Notes under the pieces: generated by a model
Database searches by the model: none
What the model saw: the letters and a program-made list of their open reading frames with translations, nothing else
Told to the model about the DNA's origin: nothing
Made by a program: the position numbers and the translations under genes
Origin: Chrysopilus asiliformis
Taxonomy: Eukaryota; Arthropoda; Insecta; Diptera; Rhagionidae
DNA: 64,000 nucleotides
Reading direction: 5' to 3'
Assembly: GCA_964034945.1 (NCBI GenBank)
Contig: OZ035962.1
Location: 12,715,888-12,779,887 of the forward strand
Shown: piece after piece, positions 35,601-44,363 of the stretch
Layout of the letters: each line of letters opens with the position of its first letter
Position numbering within the stretch: the first letter of the stretch is position 1

Positions 35601-38566
35601 TTTAGTAAAGCCTATTATCAGACCATATTCCGGTACAAAAGTTTTCCTACATTATGAAAATTAGAACAGCAAATATTCAAAAAAAATATTTTTCGAAGAG
35701 GTGAATATTTGTATTTTACGGTGAGCTATTACCGGAATATGAATTTTTAATTATTTATTACAAACAGTTATTCTGGTAAAAGGATTTCATTAAAACGTTA
35801 TATTTAAATCAAAAATTTTATATAAAAAAATTTAAAAAAAATTTTTTAAAAAAGCTTTTATTAAAAAAGAATGCACTAAAAAGAAAAAAATAATTTTCTG
35901 GACGCTGTGTATCACAAATATAAAAGCTTTTAAAAAGCGAGATAAAATTTTATTTTATTGTTTTATGCTTTATCTCGCTTTTTAAAAGCTTTTATATTTG
36001 TGATACACAGCGTCCAGAAAATTATTTTTTTCTTTTTAGTGCATTCTTTTTTAATAAAAGCTTTTTTTAAAAAAAAATTTTTTTAATTTTTTTTTATTTT
36101 GTTCTTTTTAGTCTTCGAATATATATCCTTACATTTGAGATGTCCTTACTGACTTTTTAATGACAGATTCGGATTCAGCGACCCCAAAAACCCCCAGAAT
36201 AGATTTTTCTCCGGAAAATTTGGAGAAAAGGATAATCACGTTATCCTTACAGGACCTTCCGTTATCCTTACTGACTTTTTAATGACAGATTCGGATTCAG
36301 CGACCCCAAAAACCCCCAGAATAGATTTTTTTCCGGAAAATTTGGAGAAAAGGATAATCACGTTATCCTTACAGGACCTTCCGTTATCCTTACAAGGACG
36401 AAGTAGTGAAAATATTGTATTGTCATCGGACTTATATAAGTGTGCAAAATTTCAAGTCAATCGGACAAGTGGAAGTGGGTCAAAATTTGATTGCAAGATT
36501 TGACCCCGACAAACAAACAAACAGCGAGCTAAATAAAAGCTTTTAAAAATGGTTTGTTTTTGATTATTTGCACAAAAACTGTATGAAAAAGATAAATGAA
36601 ATTTGTTGTGGCTAGAGTTGTTATTATTTTCCCCAGCCCAAAAAAAAACCCACTAGGTTTTTTTAAACCCGCCCAAAAAAACCCGCTAAAACACCATTAA
36701 AAACTCAATAATAAAACCCAGTGGTAAAGTTTTTTTTTTTTAAAACCCGGGTTTTTCACAACCCTGGTTGTGGCACATCCAATTATATTGTTGTTGTGTT
36801 TGAGTTAAGAATTAAAATACATTGTAAGAACTTCTTTCGGTGTTGCTATTAGTTGCTAATTCATATATTTATACCCGTATGGTGAAACCAAAGGGTATAT
36901 TAAATTTGCCTTACCGTTTGTAACGCCAAGATCCCGTCATCACACACAAAAATGAATTACACCAGTGTGTTTAGAATGATAAAAATGATTAATTTTTGCA
37001 TGTCCGTCTGTCCGTCCATCTGTCCATCCGTCCATCTGTCCATCTGACCATCCGTCCGTCTATCCGTCCGTCCGTCCGTCTGTCTGTCCGTTTGTGGCGC
37101 GGATTGCGGGCGCACAGATTGAGCTACAGACTTGAAATTTTGCGGAGATCCGTTTTTCGTAAAATGCGAGGCTAAGTTCGGTTATGGGCAAAAATGGGGG
37201 GGGGGGGGGGGGGGGGGGGTACCCCCCATACAAAGGAAAACATTTTCTGCGAACATCTCAAAAACGGTGCATCTTATCAAAAAAGTGCAAGAAGAAAAGT
37301 TATTTAGGATATGATTCTATATAAAACTCCCATACATCAAACTCCGATCTTATTGGAAAATTTGACTTCAAACTGGAATTGTGATACAACTTAAGTTCGA
37401 TGCGTTACAAACGATGTAGTAAATCTCATATACATTATCTTTTTAAAATATAAAAAAAGATAGTAGGTAGCCTGAGGAATATAAAAATATAATAAGTAGC
37501 CTGAAGAACGATTTTAGGATAGAAAGTTTTTTTTAAAACTTATAAATGACTATTTGCATTAAATTGTTAACCATTTTAAAATTGGTCGAAGGATAAAAAT
37601 TGTATTGTAACTGTTGTATCTTCATAAACAGCTTCATTTTAAAGGCAGTAAATACAAATGAAAAATAATAGCTTCAAAAAGCTTAAAAGAATCGAACTTT
37701 TCTTTTGAAAACTGAAAATTTCGTGTGAATTTTTGTAATGTTGATCGTGTAACTTGAGCAAATAAACTCGACATCATAAATAAAACATTATCGAGTGTCA
37801 ATATCAACAGCATTACGTTTATCAATTGAATTTCCGAAAGATTTCCCTAGAGGAATTTCTCACTGAAAATTTTATCAACACGATGAAAGTGCGTTTATGG
37901 TTTTTAAATAATCCGCTTTTCAAATCTACACCGAAAACATCCCCAAAATTAAGTTGCTTGGCCTTCCGCAAGGAAATAGAGTTCCTTCACCCCAAAATGT
38001 TGGCCCCATGCGCGTCGTCCAGTCCCCCTCCACCGCCCGTATCGATTTTCATGGCATTTCACAGAATACCGAATTAAATAAATATTAATTAAATGGAAGA
38101 ATATGAGAAGGCATCATTTTGTAATGGAGCGCCTATTATTTGCACAGAGAATCGCACAACACCCAAAGAAGCCCGAGAAGACCCGAAAAACGTTTTGTGT
38201 AAAACTTCCGGCCATTTGCGACTCATTCGTTCCAATAATCAAATTAATTTACTCGATAATTCTCCACACGGATAGTGGGATAAATGAAAATTCCCGTCGT
38301 GCGGAAAAGACTTTTTCGCTTTTTCGTCGCCGAGATGCTGACGACATTTCCAAATTAGCATCTGAGTTGGGTGGCATAAAAAAACATCGAGAACATTGAA
38401 AATAATAATGGATAAGTAGAAGCAAGATTTACTGCAACCAAATTAATTGGGCGCACTTAATAATGTGAAATTCTATTTACCTTTTTGGCACATTAACTGG
38501 GGAAGTTACAAGCGGCGGAGTGTCTTCTTTACGTTGTTTTCGTTTTGCATCTTTGGAAACCACCAT
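26679..38566 (-). CDS. Jarid2: Jarid2 (Jumonji/ARID Polycomb cofactor)
   Basis: Four coding exons on the minus strand, 38566-38481, 33782-28037, 27973-27815 and 27014-26679, give 2108 residues with closing phases. Jarid2 is a nuclear DNA-binding subunit of PRC2. Exon 1 encodes [10 protein letters not shown]; exon 2 opens with [10 protein letters not shown] and [13 protein letters not shown], conserved Jarid2 N-terminal motifs. Then come a long charged disordered region, tandem TTPVK repeats (~1108-1172), JmjN (~1490-1535), ARID (~1533-1660), JmjC (~1812-1944) and a C5HC2 zinc finger (C2026, C2029, C2047, H2050). In JmjC the iron-binding His is replaced in CCWYRDPHG, so it should lack demethylase activity, as known for Jarid2. 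The 5.7-kb exon 2 is unusual; an internal GTG-initiated reading of it is not the real start. Intron 1 spans 4.7 kb of repeats. Confidence 0.96.
27015..27814 (-). other. Jarid2 last intron with transposon insertions
   Basis: The 800-bp intron is filled by an R3 repeat fragment (about 27030-27420; TTAAGATACGTACATCGGACAG end), a 24-bp tandem duplication containing ATGGTAGTCACATT (27451-27488) and the inverted-repeat element 27495-27763. The last lies only 51 bp from the upstream exon's donor site. Confidence 0.7.
27495..27763. mobile_element. Inverted-repeat element in Jarid2 intron
   Basis: TAGTTCGAAGACAGGAAGTG at the left matches the reverse complement of the right end (TAGTTCGAAGACAAGAAATG) and similarity extends about 80 bp into each arm through GGCGTGGCGCTG and TTTTCAGCTG. 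A ~100-bp spacer separates the arms. It is GC-richer than the surrounding intron and encodes nothing. Confidence 0.78.
30356..30545. repeat. Jarid2: 15-bp coding tandem repeat in Jarid2 (TTPVK units)
   Basis: The + strand phrase GTTTTAACGGGTGTT recurs about every 15 bases and encodes, on the minus strand, TTPVK pentapeptides. About seven central units are identical at the nucleotide level, flanked by diverged ones ([13 protein letters not shown]). The unit keeps frame, so copy number can change without disrupting Jarid2. The Lys/Pro/Thr-rich string is likely disordered. Confidence 0.9.
34323..34470. mobile_element. Inverted-repeat element (GCGATAGAT arms)
   Basis: AAGTGAATTTAACCTGCGAT at the left matches the reverse complement of the right arm (AAGTGAATTTATTCTGCGAT), and the match continues through AGAT and AATAAATTCTGAA. 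A related single arm, with the flanking phrase AAATTCAAATTTTGACAACTT shared by both loci, occurs at about 39478-39560, indicating a dispersed family. Confidence 0.7.
34640..35567. repeat. R2 family dispersed repeat
   Basis: Same order of phrases as the 9655-10200 copy: ATCTCGATAACTG, CTCAATAACGGTAAAAGATA, ACTAAAAAACGCGTAG, CAGGAGTGCTCGGGAAATG. It ends at ACTACGTATAAGAAAGT, the R2 terminal sequence. Confidence 0.75.
35828..36093. repeat. Near-perfect 266-bp palindrome
   Basis: Arms of about 118 bp, ending GCGAGATAAA (35937-35946) and restarting TTTATCTCGC (35969), are separated by only 22 bp. The arms share TTCTGGACGCTGTGTATCAC and AAAGCTTTTAAAAAGCG. The whole unit could extrude as a cruciform; the termini run into A/T homopolymers and cannot be set precisely. 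Confidence 0.85.
36143..36386. repeat. 122-bp tandem duplication
   Basis: Two head-to-tail copies, 36143-36264 and 36265-36386, begin TCCTTACTGACTTTTTAATG and differ only marginally (for example TTTTTCTCC versus TTTTTTTCC). The sequence after it starts again with TCCTTAC before diverging. Near-identity indicates a recent duplication. Confidence 0.9.
36613..36766. mobile_element. hAT miniature element with 8-bp duplication (copy 1)
   Basis: TAGAGTTGTTATTATTTTCC at the left and CACAACCCTG at the right form short inverted ends; the perfect direct repeat GTTGTGGC flanks both sides (36605-36612 and 36767-36774). An 8-bp duplication is the hallmark of hAT transposition. The interior is mostly CCCA/CCCG and A/T runs. 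A second copy lies inverted at 49342-49480. Confidence 0.87.
36871..37392. repeat. R1 family dispersed repeat, copy b (reverse), with poly-G tract
   Basis: Reverse-oriented copy starting ATACCCGTATGGTGAAACC. It carries a CCGTCTGTCCGTCCATC-type pyrimidine microsatellite at about 37000-37090 and a run of about 20 or more G at 37197-37219, then continues ACCCCCCATAC. The homopolymer corresponds to poly-C in copies at 59329 and 62379. The far end lacks the CATAACAAAAG terminus and is truncated. Confidence 0.85.
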
Positions 38567-39597
38567 TTTTAGAATATCCAAGAATTACTCGAATAGCGCC
38601 CCAACCGCTATAACAAATTTTTTAGCGATTTTTTTTCACTCTTTTTCCTTGCAGCACTATTTTTTTCTCGCTTTTTGCAAACGTCGCCAAAATTTGTCAC
38701 TTAATTTTCCCCAGCGCATAACGCATTTTCGGCAATGTTTTCAACTGATTTCACTAATCTAAGTCACAGTGAACACTTTTAACTAACGTTTGCGAGGTAT
38801 TTACACCATTTTAACTGCGTTATTACCAAAAATTCAATTAAAATCTCAGCCGAAAAAAACCATTTTGACCGCGATATACTACCAATGTTCTCAAACTTAG
38901 TGCAAATTTTCAATGGCCGCCATGGGCTGCGTTCTAAAAATTGATAAATGTAGAAAATTAATATGTTTGTCGCCGTTCGACGGCAGTTTTTCGGATAAAA
39001 CCTGAAAGTCGATGTGAACGCCAGTTAAACATGCGGTGGCTTGGCGAAATGGAAGCGACTTTTGTCTTTGATGCGACATTTTTACTTTATTTAAACAAAA
39101 ATTACAAAAATCTTTAGTCAGTTTGAAATTTGGATATTTAGACATTTCGTTTTTGTAGAGTATTATCCATTATGGATTATATCCAATGGAATGCATAATC
39201 GTTTTTTGTGCTGTTGATATTAAGATTTGTAATTAACTGCTTTTTAATTGTAATTATTACTTTAATACAGTTATTACTTAACTCTTTTTTAGTTCGAATA
39301 TTACTGAACTTGTTTTGACATTTTTACTTTTCTTCTAAGATTCAAACAATACTTGAAAATGAAAATCCGTTACTTGACTCTTTATTCCTCGAATTTTATT
39401 CTTCGACACTAAATTTTCACAATCGTTTACATTACACCACAAAATTCTGATTTTTTTTTTCATATAACACTGTCCGATTAAATTCAAATTTTGACAACTT
39501 TTATTAAGTAATTTTATTCTACGATAGATGAAAAAAATTCGTGAAACAAATTCTGAAATTTGAGATTTAGTTGCGTTTCTCGCAAAAAGCAAGGCTT

Positions 39598-39728
39598 AGG
39601 GGTCCATTATGGATAACGATCGTAATCGTAACGATCAGAAATTGTGTGTTGTTGTTAGTGTTTTATACCAACAACAACAGGTGAATCTCGATCGTTGCGA
39701 TTACGATCGTTATGCATAATGGACCCCT
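39598..39728. mobile_element. Long-palindrome miniature element, family P copy 2
   Basis: AGGGGTCCATTATGGATAAC and the reverse complement of the right end, AGGGGTCCATTATGCATAAC, pair for about 40 bp through GATCGTAATCG. The centre is GTTGTTGTTAGTGTTTTATA followed by CCAACAACAAC, nearly identical to the centre of the 61599-61725 copy. TTA on both sides is compatible with a 3-bp duplication as in PIF/Harbinger, but this is not certain. Confidence 0.82.
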
Positions 39729-39734
39729 TAGTTC

Positions 39735-40110
39735 TCGAACGGCCAAAATCGTAACATTACTTCCCCTCCCACCTACAGACGAAACAGTTTTTTTTTCACA
39801 ATTTTCTCGAAAACGGTGAGTCGCATTGAAAAATTTGTAGATGAAAAATGTGTTTAGCATATGATTTTACATAACTCGTCAAAATCCATTTAAGCCACTC
39901 CTCGCTCCCATATACAAATGGAACTTTTTTCTTATTTTCTCGAAAACAGTGCATCATATCGAAAGATTCATGGTGACGAAATATGTTTAGAACATGATTT
40001 TGCAAAACTGTGCCATACATCCAAATCCAAACAGACCACATCTTCCCCCTCTCCCACACAAATGGTTTTTTTAAGGTTTTGTCTGTCCTCCAAGTATTTG
40101 AGGATTGTGT
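39735..40110. repeat. R4 family tandem units
   Basis: Successive ~130-bp units share ATTTTCTCGAAAACGGTG / CTCGAAAACAGTGCATC, then a GATGAAAAATGTGTTTAGCATATGATTTT-like phrase, then a pyrimidine-rich CCCCTCCCAC block. The first is at about 39752-39885, the second at about 39886-40018, and a third is partial. Confidence 0.6.
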
Positions 40111-40336
40111 TAAAGATTTTTCTGTTAAAATTTCGTTGGTTACATTAAAGATAAGTTTAACAAAATAAAACAAGCAACGTAAAACGACATTTTTATTTGT
40201 AACAAGTGTTTATATATTTAAACAAAAAGCAACATATGAAAGTAAGGCAATAGCTTATCACGTAGAATCGACTTAAAGCCTAGTAAATGCAACAAGTTCC
40301 CTGGATACTTTGTACCGTAATCACATATTACGAAAA

Positions 40337-42642
40337 TTACATTCGGAAAACGCCAAATTTAGTCTCTTGAGCCGGATTATTCAAGGCGATCGATAAGCTC
40401 AAGCCAAGAACATGCCTCGTTTCGGCTGGATCGATAATTCCATCGTCCCATAGTCGAGCAGTGCTGTAGTACGGCGATCCTTCCTTCTCGAATAGATCAA
40501 TAATTGGAGCCTTCATTTTGTCAGCTTGCTCTGTTGTCCATTCTTTGCCAGCCCTTTTGTGCTGATCTTCGGTTATCTAAAAAAAAGAGATTATGTAAGA
40601 TTAATTCGTTTTAAGAAAATGAAAAAAAAATTACAGGAACTATAAAAAATAAATTGAATATAGATGAAAAGGATTTACCTGAGCCAAGACATTGGCCGCC
40701 TGTGCGCCTCCCATAACTGAGATACGGGAATTTGGCCACATGTAAAGGAAACGTGGCCCGTAGGCTCGCCCACACATTCCGTAATTGCCTGCTCCATATG
40801 ACCCACCAATCAAAACCGTTAGTTTTGGGACATTCGCGCAAGCGACCGCTGTTACCATTTTAGCTCCATTCTTTGCTATTCCATTGGCTTCGGCTTCCCG
40901 GCCAACCATAAATCCTAACATATTGAAAAATGTTTACTTATCGAGAATTGCGATTTTAAAATATTAACAAAATACGTTACCAGTGATATTCTGTAAAAAT
41001 ATCAACGGAATTTTACGTTGTGCGCAGAGTTGTATGAAATGAGCGCCTTTTAAGGCACTTTCGGAGAATAGTACGCCGTTATTTCCAATGATTCCAACCA
41101 AATTTCCATACAGTCTTTAATGATTTCAATTTGTTAAGAATTCAACATTCAATACTAACTACCTATAGTTTTTTTCAATTACCTGGCATAACCACAAACA
41201 AGTGTATCGCCGTACATTTTTTTAAATTCAGTAAAACGACTACCATCGACTATTCTAGCAATGATCTCTCGAACATCGAAGGATTTTGTCAAGCTGGACC
41301 CGACAATGCCGTATATCTCTTTCGGGTCATATCTTGGTTCCTCAAAAGGTTGCGACTCGAGGCTTTGTCCTGCTTTCAATGAAGCTGTCGACCATTGAAA
41401 CGAATTCTCATCGTAAAAATTCGACGATGGCCGATTAAGATTCCGTACAATTTGTCTAGCGAGATACAAAGCGTGTTCATCGTTAACAGCGTAGTGATCA
41501 GTGACGCCAGAGGTTTTGCAATGCATATCAGCGCCTCCGAGATCCTCCGCTGAAACAACTTCGCCAGTGGCGGCCTTCACCAATGGAGGGCCGGCTAAGA
41601 AAATCGTCCCTTGGTTCTTTACGATAACGGTTTCGTCGGACATGGCTGGAACGTAAGCCCCTCCAGCTGTGCAACTTCCGAGGACCACTGCGATTTGCTC
41701 GATCCCCAGCCTAGACATGTTCGCCTGGTTGTAGAAGATCCTTGTAAAAGACAGTAGATGAGATCATTCAGAAGAAGGTTTTCTTACGTAGAAATTGGGA
41801 CTGCGGGCGGAAGATCGCATTTTGCAAACATAATTTTCCGCCATGTGGAAGAATTGGAATATTGATAGAAATTCGGGACTCACCTTCCAAAGTGGTGCTT
41901 ATCGGGGAAGACTTCCGATTGTCTTGGGAGGTTCGCTCCGCCTGAATCCACCAGGTAAATGCATGGAAGATGATTTTCAAGGGCAACTTCTTGTGCTCTC
42001 AAGTGTTTTTTCACCGTTATCGGATAGTAGGTTCCCCCTTTAACAGTAGCATCGTTGGCAATTATAACGCAATCAGTTCTGAAATCGAACTAAATTTTGA
42101 GTACAGAGCAATTATGTAAATCGTAATAGAATAACCCTTGGACTCTGCCAACTCCGGTGATGATTCCGCCTGAGTTGACGACTTCCTTACCATACAAATT
42201 GTGCCCCGCTAATGGACTTAATTCTAAGAACGATGAGCTTTTATCTATTAACGCACTTATGCGATCTCTAGCCAACATTTTGCCCCGTGAACAGTGCCGT
42301 TCAATTGCCTGAAAGCAGGTCAGTAAATGTTTTTAATTGAAGATCATTGGATTCTTCAAGACTTACTTGTGGACCACCTCCCTTCAACACTTCTTCTGTC
42401 ACACCACGCAGTTCCGACACTAGACCGGTCATTTGATTGTAGCTACTCTAAATTCAAAGTTATTTAACGATGCATTGCAAAACCTGATAGTAGCGATTTA
42501 CCTGATAATCTGGGCAATTGGAATTAACAGGTGTTCCAATAACATTTGCTTCTCCTAAATGTAAACATCGTAGATTTTGTAATGGCACTCTTAATTGGTT
42601 AAATATCTTCTTTAAACGAATTCCGCTGTACGTTGTCAACAT
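40337..42642 (-). CDS. Mccc2: Methylcrotonoyl-CoA carboxylase beta subunit
   Basis: Eight minus-strand exons, 42642-42502, 42447-42367, 42308-42136, 42078-41884, 41740-41183, 41114-40981, 40914-40679 and 40576-40337, give 585 residues (human ~563). The mitochondrial carboxyltransferase subunit moves CO2 from biotin on the alpha subunit to 3-methylcrotonyl-CoA in leucine breakdown. The family is recognised from [106 protein letters not shown] and [20 protein letters not shown]. The first ~35 residues are Arg/Leu-rich and lack acidic residues until the end, fitting a mitochondrial presequence. All splice phases agree. It is head-to-head with Uchl5. Confidence 0.97.
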
Positions 42643-43176
42643 TTTAAAAATGTGTTTGCGATAATTAAAATGGGAAAAAAGAAAGACCAGATTCTAGGTT
42701 ATGTATTCCAGCTGCCAGCTGTCATACAAAATCCTCTATCGATCTCCGAAAATCCCTTTCTTCACGATCGCTTTGAAGTTCGAGTCGATTAGGTAAAAAG
42801 TATTGCAATTCGCTGAAAATTGTATAAATTTACAAATTTAAGGAGATTTCATTCTCGTTGCTGCAATTATTCTTGTTGCTGTTCTTGTTGTAATGCAACT
42901 TAAATAGAAAAATATTTTGAAAAAATGCGAAAGTTCGACTGTAGTGAGAATTCACCTTAAAAGTATTGCCAACTTCCTACTACCCGAAAACACAAAATAC
43001 GCTGTATGCACTCAGCAAAAGAAACATAACAAAAAAAAACCCCTGTTCGACAATTTCCCATTCTGAAGCATCACTTCAGCAGGTCCTAGTTGGGTTCGAG
43101 ATCCACTAATTGATGTTCACATAAAATCTAGTTGAAGTTCACTTCAGAAATTTGTTAATAATTGAATTTTTCCGAA
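42643..43176. promoter_or_regulatory. Divergent promoter region, Mccc2 / Uchl5
   Basis: Only 534 bp separate the two divergent start codons, so both promoters must lie here. The strand-symmetric middle contains TTGTTGCTG / AACAACAAG-like repeats around 42855-42895. A match to a tRNA B-box (GGTTCGAGATCC at about 43092) was inspected and rejected. Confidence 0.65.
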
Positions 43177-44363
43177 ATGAGTGATAGTGCGGGAAATTGG
43201 TGTCTGATCGAAAGTGATCCAGGAGTGTTCACTGAGCTTATCAGAGAATTCGGTGGGTGAAAGACGACTTTTTCCAACGAAAAACGCCTTCCATGACTTT
43301 GCAAACTTGCATCTAACAATTGTCCATTTTTGCGAAATTTTCAGGTTGCGAAGGCGTTCAAGTGGAAGAACTGTGGAGTTTGGATGCTGACTCGTTTAAA
43401 AATCTGGAGCCCATACACGGTTTAATATTCCTTTTCAAATGGGTGCATGACGATGAGCCGGCTGGATCTGTTGTCCAGGACAGTCGCCTAGATAACATAT
43501 TTTTCACGAAGCAAGTCATCAATAATGCCTGTGCGACACAGGCTATTTTAAGCGTTTTGCTAAATTGCAGTCATTCCGATCTGAAACTCGGCAAAACACT
43601 CTCAGATTTCAAGGTAATTTGGGGCTTTCGTGAAATTTACATTCCGCTTATTTTCCATAACCTCTTTTTCGTTACAGGAATTCTGCCAGTCATTTGATCC
43701 ATACACAAAGGGGCTCACACTCAGCAATGCCTCACAAATTCGAACAGTGCACAACTCATTCGCCCGACAGACCCTCTTCGAGTTAGACTCGAAGAACCAA
43801 AACAAAGACGACGATGTGTTCCATTTTATTGGCTATATTCCAATTAATGGACGTTTGTACGAACTCGACGGGCTGAAGGAGGGGCCAGTCGATTTGGGAG
43901 TAGTCGATAATACCGACAAGTGGATCGATGTCGTGCGCCCCATCATTGAGAAACGAATGCAAAAGTACAGCGAAGGAGAGATTCATTTTAATCTCATGGC
44001 CCTTGTTTCTGATCGGCAGATGATTTACCAGCGCCAGATTGATAGGCTATTGAATTCTAGTGAACACGACATGGAAACCGATGATAAACAGGTAGAAATA
44101 GCCCGATTGAGGTCCTTAATTGAGGATGATGTCGCCAAGAAGAAGAGATACAAGGTATAAGCAGTTATTCGTCGTTTTTTTTGACCTGGTGATTAACAAA
44201 AAATTGCTTTTAGGTTGAAAATATCCGCCGCAAACACAACTATCTTCCTTTCATTGTTGAGCTTCTAAAGATGTTAGGCGAACAGGGCCAATTAATGCCT
44301 CTATACGAGAAGGCTAAGCAGAGGGCAGCGGACAGGGAGGCAACAACTACTAAGGCGAAATAA
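43177..44363 (+). CDS. Uchl5: Ubiquitin carboxyl-terminal hydrolase isozyme L5 (UCH37)
   Basis: Four exons, 43177-43252, 43345-43613, 43678-44154 and 44214-44363, give 323 residues (human 329, fly about the same). This cysteine protease edits ubiquitin chains at the proteasome 19S particle, recruited through Rpn13, and in vertebrates also joins INO80. All catalytic residues are visible and even numbered as in the human enzyme: Q82 in TKQVINN, C88 in NNACATQ, H164 in VFHFIGYI and D179 in YELDGLKEGPVDLG. A Lys/Arg-rich coiled-coil ULD-type tail ends with RRKHNYLPFIVELLKMLGEQG and KAKQRAADREA, the Rpn13-binding region. Splice phases agree. It is divergent from Mccc2 and converges on the unrecognised 782-aa gene. 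Confidence 0.97.

Larger units (their letters stand above)
33783..38480 (-). other. Jarid2 intron 1, repeat cluster
   Basis: This 4.7-kb intron holds an inverted-repeat element (34323-34470), an R2 copy (about 34640-35567), a 266-bp palindrome (35828-36093), a 122-bp tandem duplication (36143-36386), a hAT miniature element (36613-36766) and a reversed R1 copy (36871-37392). The open frames at 37826-38077 and 38093-38399 have no recognisable features and no splice support. Confidence 0.7.
38567..40336. other. Region upstream of Jarid2 and downstream of Mccc2
   Basis: The 1.8-kb interval contains the Jarid2 promoter/5' UTR next to 38566, the palindromic element 39598-39728 and R4 units at 39735-40110. 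An open frame at 38897-39145 (minus strand) has no recognisable domain and lies where Jarid2 5' UTR would be expected, so it is not called as a gene. Confidence 0.6.

Noticed and set aside
37826..38399. Short + strand frames in Jarid2 intron 1 as a nested gene
   Set aside because: No domain, no upstream or downstream exons, and overlapping frames of similar length suggest chance.
38897..39145. 82-codon minus-strand frame upstream of Jarid2
   Set aside because: No family resemblance and located where promoter/5' UTR of Jarid2 is expected; could be an upstream ORF but not supportable.
43020..43110. tRNA gene suggested by GGTTCGAGATCC B-box-like sequence
   Set aside because: No A-box, acceptor stem or anticodon arm can be folded around it.
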